From: an uncultured Candidatus Saccharibacteria bacterium
Lineage (GTDB): Bacteria > Patescibacteriota > Saccharimonadia > Saccharimonadales > Saccharimonadaceae
DNA: 12,675 nucleotides
Assembly (NCBI GenBank): GCA_949063825.1
Contig: CARSRA010000019.1
Coordinates: 1-12,675 of the forward strand
Reading direction: 5' to 3'
The notes beneath the pieces are model-generated. The model was not told the DNA's origin, made no database searches, and was given only the letters and a program-made list of their open reading frames with translations. Positions 6,300-12,615 of the stretch are shown here, piece after piece. The position numbers were made by a program, and so were the translations under genes. The stretch's first letter is position 1; every line of letters begins with the position of its first letter.

Positions 6300-6360
6300 T
6301 AAGCATTCCAGACAGGGCGGTTTTGTTTTTACAATTCCCCCTTATCGCCCTATTTTCGTT

Positions 6361-6387
6361 GGCCGACCTAGTAGGGTCGGCCTTTTT
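6361..6387 (+). terminator. terminator upstream of pnp
   Basis: An 8-bp GC-rich stem (GGCCGACC with GGTCGGCC), a 6-base loop and five Ts make a strong intrinsic terminator for the unknown gene. Just upstream a weaker hairpin with a long loop (AGGGCG, 6314-6319, with CGCCCT, 6346-6351) may assist. Confidence 0.9.
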
Positions 6388-6388
6388 A

Positions 6389-6397
6389 TGATATTAT
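6389..6397 (+). promoter_or_regulatory. pnp promoter (extended -10)
   Basis: TGA-TATTAT directly follows the T run of the preceding terminator, with no consensus -35 (that position is inside the terminator loop). The predicted start near 6404 gives a leader of about 79 bases. Confidence 0.6.
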
Positions 6398-6427
6398 GGT
6401 CATATACACTTAACAAGGGAAGACTGT

Positions 6428-6459
6428 AGAGAGCTGTGCTTGTCGGAGCATTGCTCTCT
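6428..6459 (+). promoter_or_regulatory. pnp leader hairpin
   Basis: AGAGAGC (6428-6434) pairs with GCTCTCT (6453-6459); after one T-T mismatch, GTGCT (6436-6440) pairs with AGCAT (6447-6451) around a 6-base loop. This gives about 12 bp in the untranslated leader, 13 bases before the ribosome site. In E. coli a pnp leader stem is cut by RNase III and then degraded by PNPase as autoregulation; a similar role here is inference. Confidence 0.6.
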
Positions 6460-6482
6460 GGAGTTTTCCTAGAAAGGAATGA

Positions 6483-8657
6483 ATGAACATTATAAACCCT
6501 AGTGGTAAACAGACCTTGGCTGTCTCAACTGAGCTCTTAGGTCGTAAACTAACTCTTGAGGTGAACCGAGTAGGATTCCGCTCGACAGCGTCTGTATTGG
6601 TGACTTATGGTGATACGGTTGTACTCGGATCGGTGGTAGTGGGTCAAAAACCCGTGATACAAGACTTTTTCCCGCTCACGATTGATTATGAAGAAAAATT
6701 TTATGCTGCTGGGAAAATTAGCGGTTCAAAATTCATCAAACGCGAAGGTAAGCCGGCGGATGAAGCAGTATTAGTGGGGCGTTTAATCGATCGCCCAATT
6801 CGTCCACTTTTCCCGAAGGGTTACCGTCAAGAAGTGCAGGTAGTAACAACGGTCCTTTCGATGGACCCGAATTTCCGACCTGATGTGATCGCGATGTTGG
6901 CGGCGTCTAGCGCGCTGATGCTTTCGGGCACGCCGTTTGATGGACCGATCGCTGGGCTCCGGATTGGTCGGATTAACGGCGAGTTTAAGGCTTTCTTGAC
7001 GCCGGAGGAAAGAGAAAAATCGACTCTTGATTTAGTAGTGGCTTGTAAGGATGGTAAAGTGATGATGGTTGAAGCTGGGGCGGACGAAGTCCCAGAAGCA
7101 ATGATTATCGAGGCGATGCATTGGGCAGTGAAAAATGTTCAGCCGATGCTAGATTTACAACGTGAGTTAGCCGAGAAAGTACAACCAGAGACACAAGATT
7201 ATACTCTTGTGCTACCGGACGAGAGTATCCAAGAGCGAGTAGATGCTTGGGCGGGAGGGAAGCTTGGCGATGTACGCGGAAATGTGATCGATCGTCAGAA
7301 TAAGATTAGCGAATTAAGGGATCGAATGAATACCGAGTTGGCTTTGGAGCTTGGCGAAGGTGAGACTGAAGCAGAAAAAATTGCCGATTATACGGAACGA
7401 TTGCAAAGCGAGTATGAGCAGGCATTTGATCTCGCTGTGCATCATGAGGTGCGACGTAGGATCGTGGAAGATGGTGTGCGTCCGGATGGGCGAAAATTAA
7501 CTGAAGTGCGCCCGCTTTCGAGTCAGGTCGGGATTTTGCCGAGGGTGCATGGCTCAAGTTTATTTACGCGGGGTCTGACTCAGGCGATGAATATTGTGAC
7601 TTTGGCGCCGCTTTCTTTTGCGCAGGTCGTTGATACTATGGAAGTGAACGATGGTAAACGCCGCTATATGCATCATTATAATGCACCGAGTTATACTGTT
7701 GGTGAGCCGGGGCGTATTGGCAGTCCTGGGCGACGAGAGATTGGTCATGGTTACTTAGCGGAGCGGGCACTTATGCCAGTTTTACCAAGCGAGGAGGATT
7801 TCCCGTACACAATTAGAAGTGTGACCGAGATCATGAGCCAGAACGGATCTACTTCTATGGCGGCAACCTGCTCTAGTTGTATGGCATTGATGGATGCCGG
7901 CGTTCCTTTGAAGCGCCCGGTAAGTGGAGTTGCGATGGGGCTGATGATGGATGTACCGGTAGGTACCGAAATTACTGTTGACGATATTGATAAGTCGTAC
8001 GTACTAACAGATTTGATGGATGCCGAAGATTTTGCCGGTGATATGGATTTTAAGGTCACGGGTACTACTGAAGGCGTAACAGCTCTGCAGATGGACATGA
8101 AGGTGCATGGTCTACCAGTAGAAATTCTTGAGAAAGCTATCGAACAGTCACATGATGGGCGAATGTTTATCCTTGATCATATGCTAAGTGTGATCCCGAA
8201 TCCAAAGGGAGAGCTTTCGCCGTATGCGCCCCGGATTGAAAAGATTATGGTGGAAGTTGATAAGATCGGTACAATTATTGGCAAAGGTGGTGAGACGATT
8301 AATAAAATTACGTCCGAAACTGGCGCTCAGGTCGATATCGATGACTCAGGACTTGTGACAGTTTCTGGAGTTGATGCGGCGGCGATTGATCGTGCCGTAG
8401 AATGGATCAAGAGCTTGGTCGAAGATCCGGAAGTAGGTAAAGTCTATAATGGGACGGTTGCAACTCTGAAGGATTTTGGGGCGTTTGTGACGATTTTGCC
8501 TGGAGTTGATGGGATGTTACACATTAGTCAAATCTCCGATAAACGGGTTGATAAAGTTAGTGATGTCCTAAAAGAGGGGCAGAAAGTAAAAGTGAAGCTG
8601 GTCGCAATTGATGATCGTGGGCGGTTAAGTCTCACAATGCGCGGAATCGAACAGTAG
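6483..8657 (+). CDS. pnp: polyribonucleotide nucleotidyltransferase (PNPase)
   Basis: PNPase degrades RNA 3' to 5' with phosphate and can add tails in reverse. The 724-residue product has the full set of domains: first RNase PH core (about 10-225, with FFPLTIDYEEKFYAAGK and GRLIDRPIRPLFPKGY), linker helices (235-320), second RNase PH core (about 325-560), KH domain (about 585-640, loop IIGKGGE) and S1 domain (about 650-722). In the second core YNAPSYTVGEPG, RREIGHGYLAERAL, QNGSTSMA and AGVP are intact, and DFAGDMDF (516-523) supplies the catalytic aspartates. One difference is TRGLTQA (362-368), where most homologues have TRGETQA. The ATG at 6483 has AAAGGA (6473-6478) four bases upstream; an overlapping ATG at 6479 opens a frame that ends at once. 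It has its own promoter, leader hairpin and terminator. Confidence 0.98.
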   Translation: MNIINPSGKQTLAVSTELLGRKLTLEVNRVGFRSTASVLVTYGDTVVLGSVVVGQKPVIQDFFPLTIDYEEKFYAAGKISGSKFIKREGKPADEAVLVGRLIDRPIRPLFPKGYRQEVQVVTTVLSMDPNFRPDVIAMLAASSALMLSGTPFDGPIAGLRIGRINGEFKAFLTPEEREKSTLDLVVACKDGKVMMVEAGADEVPEAMIIEAMHWAVKNVQPMLDLQRELAEKVQPETQDYTLVLPDESIQERVDAWAGGKLGDVRGNVIDRQNKISELRDRMNTELALELGEGETEAEKIADYTERLQSEYEQAFDLAVHHEVRRRIVEDGVRPDGRKLTEVRPLSSQVGILPRVHGSSLFTRGLTQAMNIVTLAPLSFAQVVDTMEVNDGKRRYMHHYNAPSYTVGEPGRIGSPGRREIGHGYLAERALMPVLPSEEDFPYTIRSVTEIMSQNGSTSMAATCSSCMALMDAGVPLKRPVSGVAMGLMMDVPVGTEITVDDIDKSYVLTDLMDAEDFAGDMDFKVTGTTEGVTALQMDMKVHGLPVEILEKAIEQSHDGRMFILDHMLSVIPNPKGELSPYAPRIEKIMVEVDKIGTIIGKGGETINKITSETGAQVDIDDSGLVTVSGVDAAAIDRAVEWIKSLVEDPEVGKVYNGTVATLKDFGAFVTILPGVDGMLHISQISDKRVDKVSDVLKEGQKVKVKLVAIDDRGRLSLTMRGIEQ

Positions 8658-8682
8658 TAAAAGGCCCTTCGGGGCTTTTTAC
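8657..8682 (+). terminator. pnp terminator
   Basis: An 11-bp stem (8657-8667 with 8672-8682, one G-U pair) closes a TTCG tetraloop, with five Ts in the descending arm. It begins on the last base of the pnp stop codon. Confidence 0.92.
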
Positions 8683-8702
8683 TTTTCGGGAAGAGATTTT
8701 TA

Positions 8703-8711
8703 TGTTAGAAT
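8703..8711 (+). promoter_or_regulatory. ftsK extended -10, leaderless start
   Basis: TGT-TAGAAT (8703-8711) lies six bases before the GTG start at 8718, with a weak TTTTCG (8683-8688) 17 bases upstream. Predicted transcription starts at the GTG itself. Confidence 0.6.
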
Positions 8712-8717
8712 GAGACC

Positions 8718-11084
8718 GTGGCACAACGGAGGAATACAACTAAGAAAAATCCTAGAGCCCGGAAAACTACGCGAGGGAAGAAAAAATCTACCCCAGCGCA
8801 TGAGCTTCCAGGTGGTTTTTGGCGTCAGATCGTAGCGATTTTGCTGGCGCTAATTGGTGTCTTCTTGATCCTTACTTGGATGGGTGATGGTGGTGCATTT
8901 TTGAATTCAGTTGATGACACTTTAACGACTGTTATTGGTAGTGGGAAATTTCTAGTACCACTCCTGCTGTTTTGGATGGCGTATAAAATTTTCAAAGATC
9001 AGAATAATCAACTGGCGCCGGTAGTTTGGATCGCGTCGATACTGCTAATTATTTGGGTGGCAGGGGCGTTTGGGCTCAGCTCGATGGATACATCTGAACA
9101 AAACGGTGGTGTTGTGGGTGACTGGATGAACGGCTTTATTACTGAGCTGCTTGATGGCAGCGTAGCGATTATTATTTATGTTATATTGATTTTTGTAACG
9201 ACGCTGTTTATCACGCAGACTAATCCTTCGGCGGTAGCGGAAAAGATTGGTGACATGTTCCGCACTAAAGAAGTCGAAGATACTCCGAAGAGGAGGGTAG
9301 CGGAAAAGCCAGTCAAAGCCGTAAAGAAGGATGACTTAGAGATTAAGGTGAATAAAGCTACTCCTGTCGAAGACCCAGCACCATCACCCAAGCCAAAGGT
9401 AGGGGTGTTTGGAAAGATGGGACTTGGTAAGAAGGCGGACAAGATTGATAAAATGAAGGTTTCTGAGCCGGAGAAGAACGAGAAAAAACCGGTAAGTACT
9501 GAAAATTCTGATCGCGCTTTGACACAGGTGAATGATCCGAACTGGAAAATGCCAACATTGAGTTTGTTAGAAAAAAGGCAGAATTCGGCTGATTCAGGCG
9601 ATATCCAACAGAATGCGAAGCTGATTCAATCGACACTATCTGAGTTTGGTATCGAAGTGGAAATGGAAGGCGCAAATGTAGGACCGCGCGTTACGCAGTA
9701 TACGATGCGTCCTCCGCAGGGTGTGAATCTTTCGAAGATCGTAGCACGTGACAAAGAGTTAGCTCTGAATTTAGCAATGGATAAGATCAGGATCGAGGCG
9801 CCGATCCCGGGTACTAGACTGGTTGGCGTAGAATTACCAAATCGCAAATCAGCTGAAGTGCGTCTGCGCGGGGTCTTGGATAGTAATGAATGGAAAAAGA
9901 CCACTGAGCCGCTCACTTTTGCGGTCGGTAAAGATATTTCCGGCAAAGCAGTCGTAGGTAATTTAGGTAAAATGCCGCATCTGTTAATTGCTGGTACAAC
10001 CGGTTCTGGTAAATCGGTAATGACCAATACTTTAATTTCCTCGTTACTTTATCGAAACGCGCCGAGTGATTTGAAGTTGATTATCATTGATCCAAAGCAG
10101 GTTGAAATGGCTCAATATGAGGACATACCACACTTACTTGCGCCAATTATTACTTCGACCGAGAAAGCTCTTTCTGCACTGAAGTGGGCGGTGAATGAAA
10201 TGGAAAAACGATATACCCTAATGGCGGAAGAGAAGGTCAAGAATATTGGTGACTATAATACTAAAATGGCTAAGAATGCTGTTGATCAGAAGAAACAGCC
10301 GATAGAAAAAATTGAAGTTACCGAAGCAGATTCCAAGGATGACGCTTCTAAGCCGGAGAAGACTGCACACGAAGGTGAACGTATGCCATATATCGTGATC
10401 CTGATCGACGAGATGGCTGATCTTATGATGACGGCAGGGAAGGATCTCGAGATGCCGATTGTCCGTATTGCTCAAAAAGGACGTGCAGCCGGTATTCATT
10501 TAGTTCTTGCAACACAGCGTCCTGAAGTAAAAGTGATCACTGGTCTGATTAAAGCTAATATCCCGGGTAGGATTGCATTCGCGGTTGGTAGTCAAATTGA
10601 TTCGCGTGTGATGCTAGATATGACTGGCGCAGAGAAGCTTCTTGGCAAAGGCGATATGTTGATGTTGACAACGGAGATGATGGGTAAACCGAAGCGTATC
10701 CAGGGTGCCTGGGCGAGTGATGAGGATATTGCGAAGTTGACTGCATTTTTGCGTGCACAACGTGGACCAGATTATAATGACGATGTAATCTCACAGCCAG
10801 TACAAATCAAAGGCATGGAGCCAATGGGCGGCTTGGAAGGTGGACTCGGACGTCGATTTGATCCAAATGATCCAATTGTTCGAAAGGCAATCGAAATCAC
10901 TCTGAAAAACGGTAAATTCTCTACTTCGTCTCTGCAAACTTGGCTTGGTAAGGGGCATGGTTTTGTATCTGGTCTCGCAATTTGGCTGGAGCAAATCGGC
11001 GTGATTGGTCCGGCCGAAGGGCATAAGCCGCGCGCGGTCTTGATTTCTTCTATGGAAGAATTCGACGAAAAGGCGAATTCATAA
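8718..11084 (+). CDS. ftsK: DNA translocase FtsK/SpoIIIE
   Basis: This hexameric ATPase pumps chromosomal DNA at the division septum. The 788-residue product starts with a basic tail (1-25). Four membrane segments follow (about 36-54, 74-92, 99-120, 147-166), then a charged Lys/Pro-rich linker (180-270), and the alpha/beta motor with Walker A GTTGSGKS (426-433) and Walker B VILIDEMAD (560-568). Between these, residues about 513-553 are a Lys/Glu/Asp-rich insertion. A gamma-like winged helix ends the protein (713-778: STSSLQTWLGKGHGFVSGLA, then IGVIGP). Here the usual basic LQRRxxIGYxRAA recognition helix is replaced by LQTWLGKGHGFVSGLA, so sequence-directed loading may differ. GTG at 8718 is the only sensible start: no other start codon precedes the first membrane segment, and there is no Shine-Dalgarno. 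Confidence 0.95.
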   Translation: MAQRRNTTKKNPRARKTTRGKKKSTPAHELPGGFWRQIVAILLALIGVFLILTWMGDGGAFLNSVDDTLTTVIGSGKFLVPLLLFWMAYKIFKDQNNQLAPVVWIASILLIIWVAGAFGLSSMDTSEQNGGVVGDWMNGFITELLDGSVAIIIYVILIFVTTLFITQTNPSAVAEKIGDMFRTKEVEDTPKRRVAEKPVKAVKKDDLEIKVNKATPVEDPAPSPKPKVGVFGKMGLGKKADKIDKMKVSEPEKNEKKPVSTENSDRALTQVNDPNWKMPTLSLLEKRQNSADSGDIQQNAKLIQSTLSEFGIEVEMEGANVGPRVTQYTMRPPQGVNLSKIVARDKELALNLAMDKIRIEAPIPGTRLVGVELPNRKSAEVRLRGVLDSNEWKKTTEPLTFAVGKDISGKAVVGNLGKMPHLLIAGTTGSGKSVMTNTLISSLLYRNAPSDLKLIIIDPKQVEMAQYEDIPHLLAPIITSTEKALSALKWAVNEMEKRYTLMAEEKVKNIGDYNTKMAKNAVDQKKQPIEKIEVTEADSKDDASKPEKTAHEGERMPYIVILIDEMADLMMTAGKDLEMPIVRIAQKGRAAGIHLVLATQRPEVKVITGLIKANIPGRIAFAVGSQIDSRVMLDMTGAEKLLGKGDMLMLTTEMMGKPKRIQGAWASDEDIAKLTAFLRAQRGPDYNDDVISQPVQIKGMEPMGGLEGGLGRRFDPNDPIVRKAIEITLKNGKFSTSSLQTWLGKGHGFVSGLAIWLEQIGVIGPAEGHKPRAVLISSMEEFDEKANS

Positions 11085-11092
11085 TACGCTTA

Positions 11093-11101
11093 TGCTATAA
11101 T
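11093..11101 (+). promoter_or_regulatory. promoter of the DUF308 gene
   Basis: TGC-TATAAT (11093-11101) lies just after the ftsK stop. The predicted start near 11108 leaves a 21-base leader containing a perfect AGGAGG (11119-11124), the strongest ribosome site in the window. Confidence 0.7.
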
Positions 11102-11128
11102 AGTGACAAGAATAAAATAGGAGGCAAA

Positions 11129-11803
11129 ATGGCAACAAAAAAGTCGGGTGCCAAGAAAACGACGTCGCAGGCTAGTAGCTCTGTGCGTTCTAAAAAATCC
11201 GCAAATGTTAGTAATACTAAAAGCACAGCTAAGAGCGATAAGGCCGCAGAGCAAATATTGATTCGCCGCGCAAAAAGCACGAATTGGTTATCAATTCTAG
11301 AATCGGTCGTGGTCGGTGTGCTAGGCGTATTCTTGATTACGAATCCAAATTGGATCACGCAAATTATCTTCTATATCATTGGCATCTTCTTGATGGTGAA
11401 GGGTGTATATAAAATTGTCAACTATTTCGTAATTCACGGTAAAAGTGACTTTTATAATAATGATCTATTGTACGGCGTGATTGCCTTGATCTTCGGTATT
11501 TTAATTGTGGTCCTTTGGGAAAAATTAAGCGATGCTATCGGTATAGTAGTTGGTGCATGGATGATTTATGGTGCGCTAGTGCGACTTAATGCTGCGATAA
11601 AACTACACGCAGTAGGCGCTAAAAATTGGTTTTATGTACTTCTTCTTTCGTTATTGATGCTAGCGCTTGGTATTTACTTGATTATTTATGCTGGGGCTGG
11701 TTTCATCGTACAGGTAGTCGGTGCAGTAATGATCATTGCGGCGATCGTTGGTGTAATTGATGATGCGGTATATATGAAAGAGCTCAGTGAGCTATCAAAA
11801 TAA
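11129..11803 (+). CDS. DUF308 (HdeD-like) membrane protein
   Basis: The product has 224 residues. The first 50 are a hydrophilic Lys/Ser/Thr/Ala-rich tail, probably cytoplasmic. About six membrane segments follow (53-71, 75-99, 112-131, 134-154, 166-188, 190-210), arranged as repeated helix pairs with short loops and glycine-rich ends (GVLGVFLITNPNW, GVIALIFGILIVV, LALGIYLIIYAGA). This is the DUF308/HdeD pattern. HdeD of E. coli is linked to acid resistance, but the family is broad and no substrate can be read from the sequence. The start at 11129 has AGGAGG four bases upstream. It is a single gene between ftsK and tRNA-Asp, with its own promoter. Confidence 0.82.
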   Translation: MATKKSGAKKTTSQASSSVRSKKSANVSNTKSTAKSDKAAEQILIRRAKSTNWLSILESVVVGVLGVFLITNPNWITQIIFYIIGIFLMVKGVYKIVNYFVIHGKSDFYNNDLLYGVIALIFGILIVVLWEKLSDAIGIVVGAWMIYGALVRLNAAIKLHAVGAKNWFYVLLLSLLMLALGIYLIIYAGAGFIVQVVGAVMIIAAIVGVIDDAVYMKELSELSK

Positions 11804-11816
11804 TTCATAGAAATTT

Positions 11817-11848
11817 CCACATCACCCTTGCAGAATTGGGTGATGTGG
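11817..11848 (+). terminator. hairpin after the DUF308 gene, overlapping the tRNA-Asp promoter
   Basis: A perfect 11-bp stem (CCACATCACCC with GGGTGATGTGG) has a 10-base loop. No T run follows; the descending arm runs straight into the tRNA-Asp -10 region. Its loop contains the tRNA promoter's -35. Confidence 0.6.
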
Positions 11849-11856
11849 GTTATAAT
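11828..11856 (+). promoter_or_regulatory. tRNA-Asp promoter
   Basis: TTGCAG (11828-11833), 17 bases, TATAAT (11851-11856). The start near 11863 is three bases ahead of the tRNA. The -35 hexamer is the same as that of the DUF5684 gene. Confidence 0.8.
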
Positions 11857-11865
11857 GATGGAAGT

Positions 11866-11942
11866 GGAATCGTAGCTCAGTTGGTTAGAGCGCTGCCCTG
11901 TCACGGCAGAGGTCGCGAGTTCGAGTCTCGTCGGTTCCGCCA
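11866..11942 (+). tRNA. tRNA-Asp (anticodon GTC)
   Basis: The acceptor stem GGAATCG/CGGTTCC (11866-11872 with 11932-11938, one T-G pair) is followed by discriminator G and encoded CCA (11940-11942). The anticodon stem CTGCC/GGCAG (11893-11897 with 11905-11909) holds CTGTCAC, giving anticodon GTC (11900-11902). D arm (AGCTCAGTTGGTTAGAGC) and T arm (GTTCGAGTC) are canonical. Confidence 0.97.
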
Positions 11943-11951
11943 CAAGGTTAC

Positions 11952-11977
11952 AAAGAAGACTAAAGTGGTCTTTTTTT
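11952..11977 (+). terminator. tRNA-Asp terminator
   Basis: A 9-bp stem with one G-T pair (AAAGAAGAC, 11952-11960, with GTCTTTTTT, 11968-11976) and a run of seven Ts. It is nested inside a wider perfect 12-bp inverted repeat, GTTCCGCCACAA (11934-11945) with TTGTGGCGGAAC (11980-11991), whose left arm is the tRNA 3' end. Confidence 0.85.
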
Positions 11978-11980
11978 GTT

Positions 11981-12343
11981 TGTGGCGGAACTACTAATGC
12001 GTCTACTACCAGCGGTAATGCTACCGGCTCCGTCTGCCCCAAAGGCTGGACCCTCCCCACCAAAGACAACTACGTTACCCTCATCACTACTACCTATGGT
12101 ATTACGAGTAATAGTGCTGGATCTACCAAGTTGCGTAGCAGTCCCCTCGACTTTGCCTACGCTGGCTGGTACAGCAATACTTCGGGCTCGTTGTACAATG
12201 TTACTACATGGGGGGTCTTCTGGTCGCGTACGGCGTACTCTTCGTCGGACTCCTACAGGCTATACTTCTATAGCAGCTATGTTACTCCGCAGGGCTACAG
12301 CGGTCGTAGCAGCGGTTACCCCCTACGCTGCACCGCGAAGTAG
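11981..12343 (+). pseudogene. FISUMP-like cassette without start codon
   Basis: In the frame ending at TAG 12341-12343 there is a continuous reading of about 120 codons. It contains SVCPKGWTLPT (about 12029-12061), a Thr/Ser/Asn-rich middle, SPLDFAYAGWY (about 12140-12172), WGVFWSRTAYSS and a closing GYPLRCTAK. These are the C-terminal landmarks of FISUMP domain proteins; the two cysteines (12035 and 12329) probably form a disulfide outside the cell. No ATG or GTG occurs in frame; the only possible start is a TTG at 12131, which would cut the domain in half and has no ribosome site. The readable frame begins right behind the tRNA-Asp terminator, with no signal peptide. Use of Ser, Thr, Gly, Tyr and C-ending codons is unlike the neighbouring genes. 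I infer a silent or decayed copy of a longer surface protein gene. Confidence 0.7.
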
Positions 12344-12364
12344 GATGAATAGTAATGCGAAGCA

Positions 12365-12470
12365 ATCTTCTTCATAGCCCTTTTGGATATTGAGAGACTC
12401 CACTGACTCCTAGATATGATCAAGTTTCTATTCAGCGTCAGGGTATATCCAAAAGGGCTATGGAGAAGAT
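12365..12470. repeat. long inverted repeat, 26-bp arms
   Basis: The left arm (12365-12390) and right arm (12445-12470) are reverse complements with a single mismatch, separated by 54 bases. Weaker similarity extends outward on both sides (GAATA...ATGC blocks near 12349-12360 and 12472-12485). Read outside-in, both arms encode the same peptide: IFFIALLDI on the plus strand and IFSIALLDI on the minus strand. There is no T run, so it is not a standard terminator. It lies between a plus-strand and a minus-strand FISUMP-like cassette. Confidence 0.85.
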
Positions 12471-12587
12471 CCTATGCATATTCTCACCAGTTGCAGGTTG
12501 AAGTATCTCTAGATCATTGAATATCTCGTGTACCGATGCGAAAAACACACGAGGAACACGAATAGGTGCTACAGTTAATTCTTCCAA
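12438..12587 (-). CDS. possible short ORF or gene remnant
   Basis: On the minus strand a frame from TTG (12587-12585) to TGA (12440-12438) encodes 49 residues of protein-like composition (for example APIRVPRVFFASVHEIFND and LEILQPATGENMHRIF). The frame stays open further upstream to about 12650 but has no ATG start, and the TTG has AGAGAGGG touching it with no spacing. Its last third is the right arm of the inverted repeat, and the plus-strand arm repeats that peptide. I do not recognise the protein. It may be the tail of a decayed gene that was duplicated in inverse orientation, or chance. Confidence 0.3.
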   Translation of the reverse strand: MEELTVAPIRVPRVFFASVHEIFNDLEILQPATGENMHRIFSIALLDIP

Positions 12588-12615
12588 CCCTCTCTGGTGA
12601 TCATACGGGCCTATA

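Larger units (their letters stand above)
12344..12615. other. intergenic region between convergent cassettes
   Basis: Apart from the long inverted repeat and the short minus-strand frame, I see a 7-bp inverted repeat CTCGTGT/ACACGAG (12525-12531 with 12547-12553) and no promoter, RNA gene or recognisable protein. The two cassettes on either side converge on this region. Confidence 0.5.

Noticed and set aside
304..11803. alternative genetic code (UGA as glycine)
   Set aside because: All conserved proteins are full length with GGN glycines and no in-frame TGA.
11976..12377. 133-residue plus-strand frame over the cassette
   Set aside because: It is the wrong frame: the FISUMP signatures lie in the other frame, and this one gives an Ala/Leu/Pro-rich shadow with no known motif.
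12344..12615. possible integron attC site in the inverted-repeat region
   Set aside because: No RYYYAAC/GTTRRRY core pair and no integrase gene in the window.
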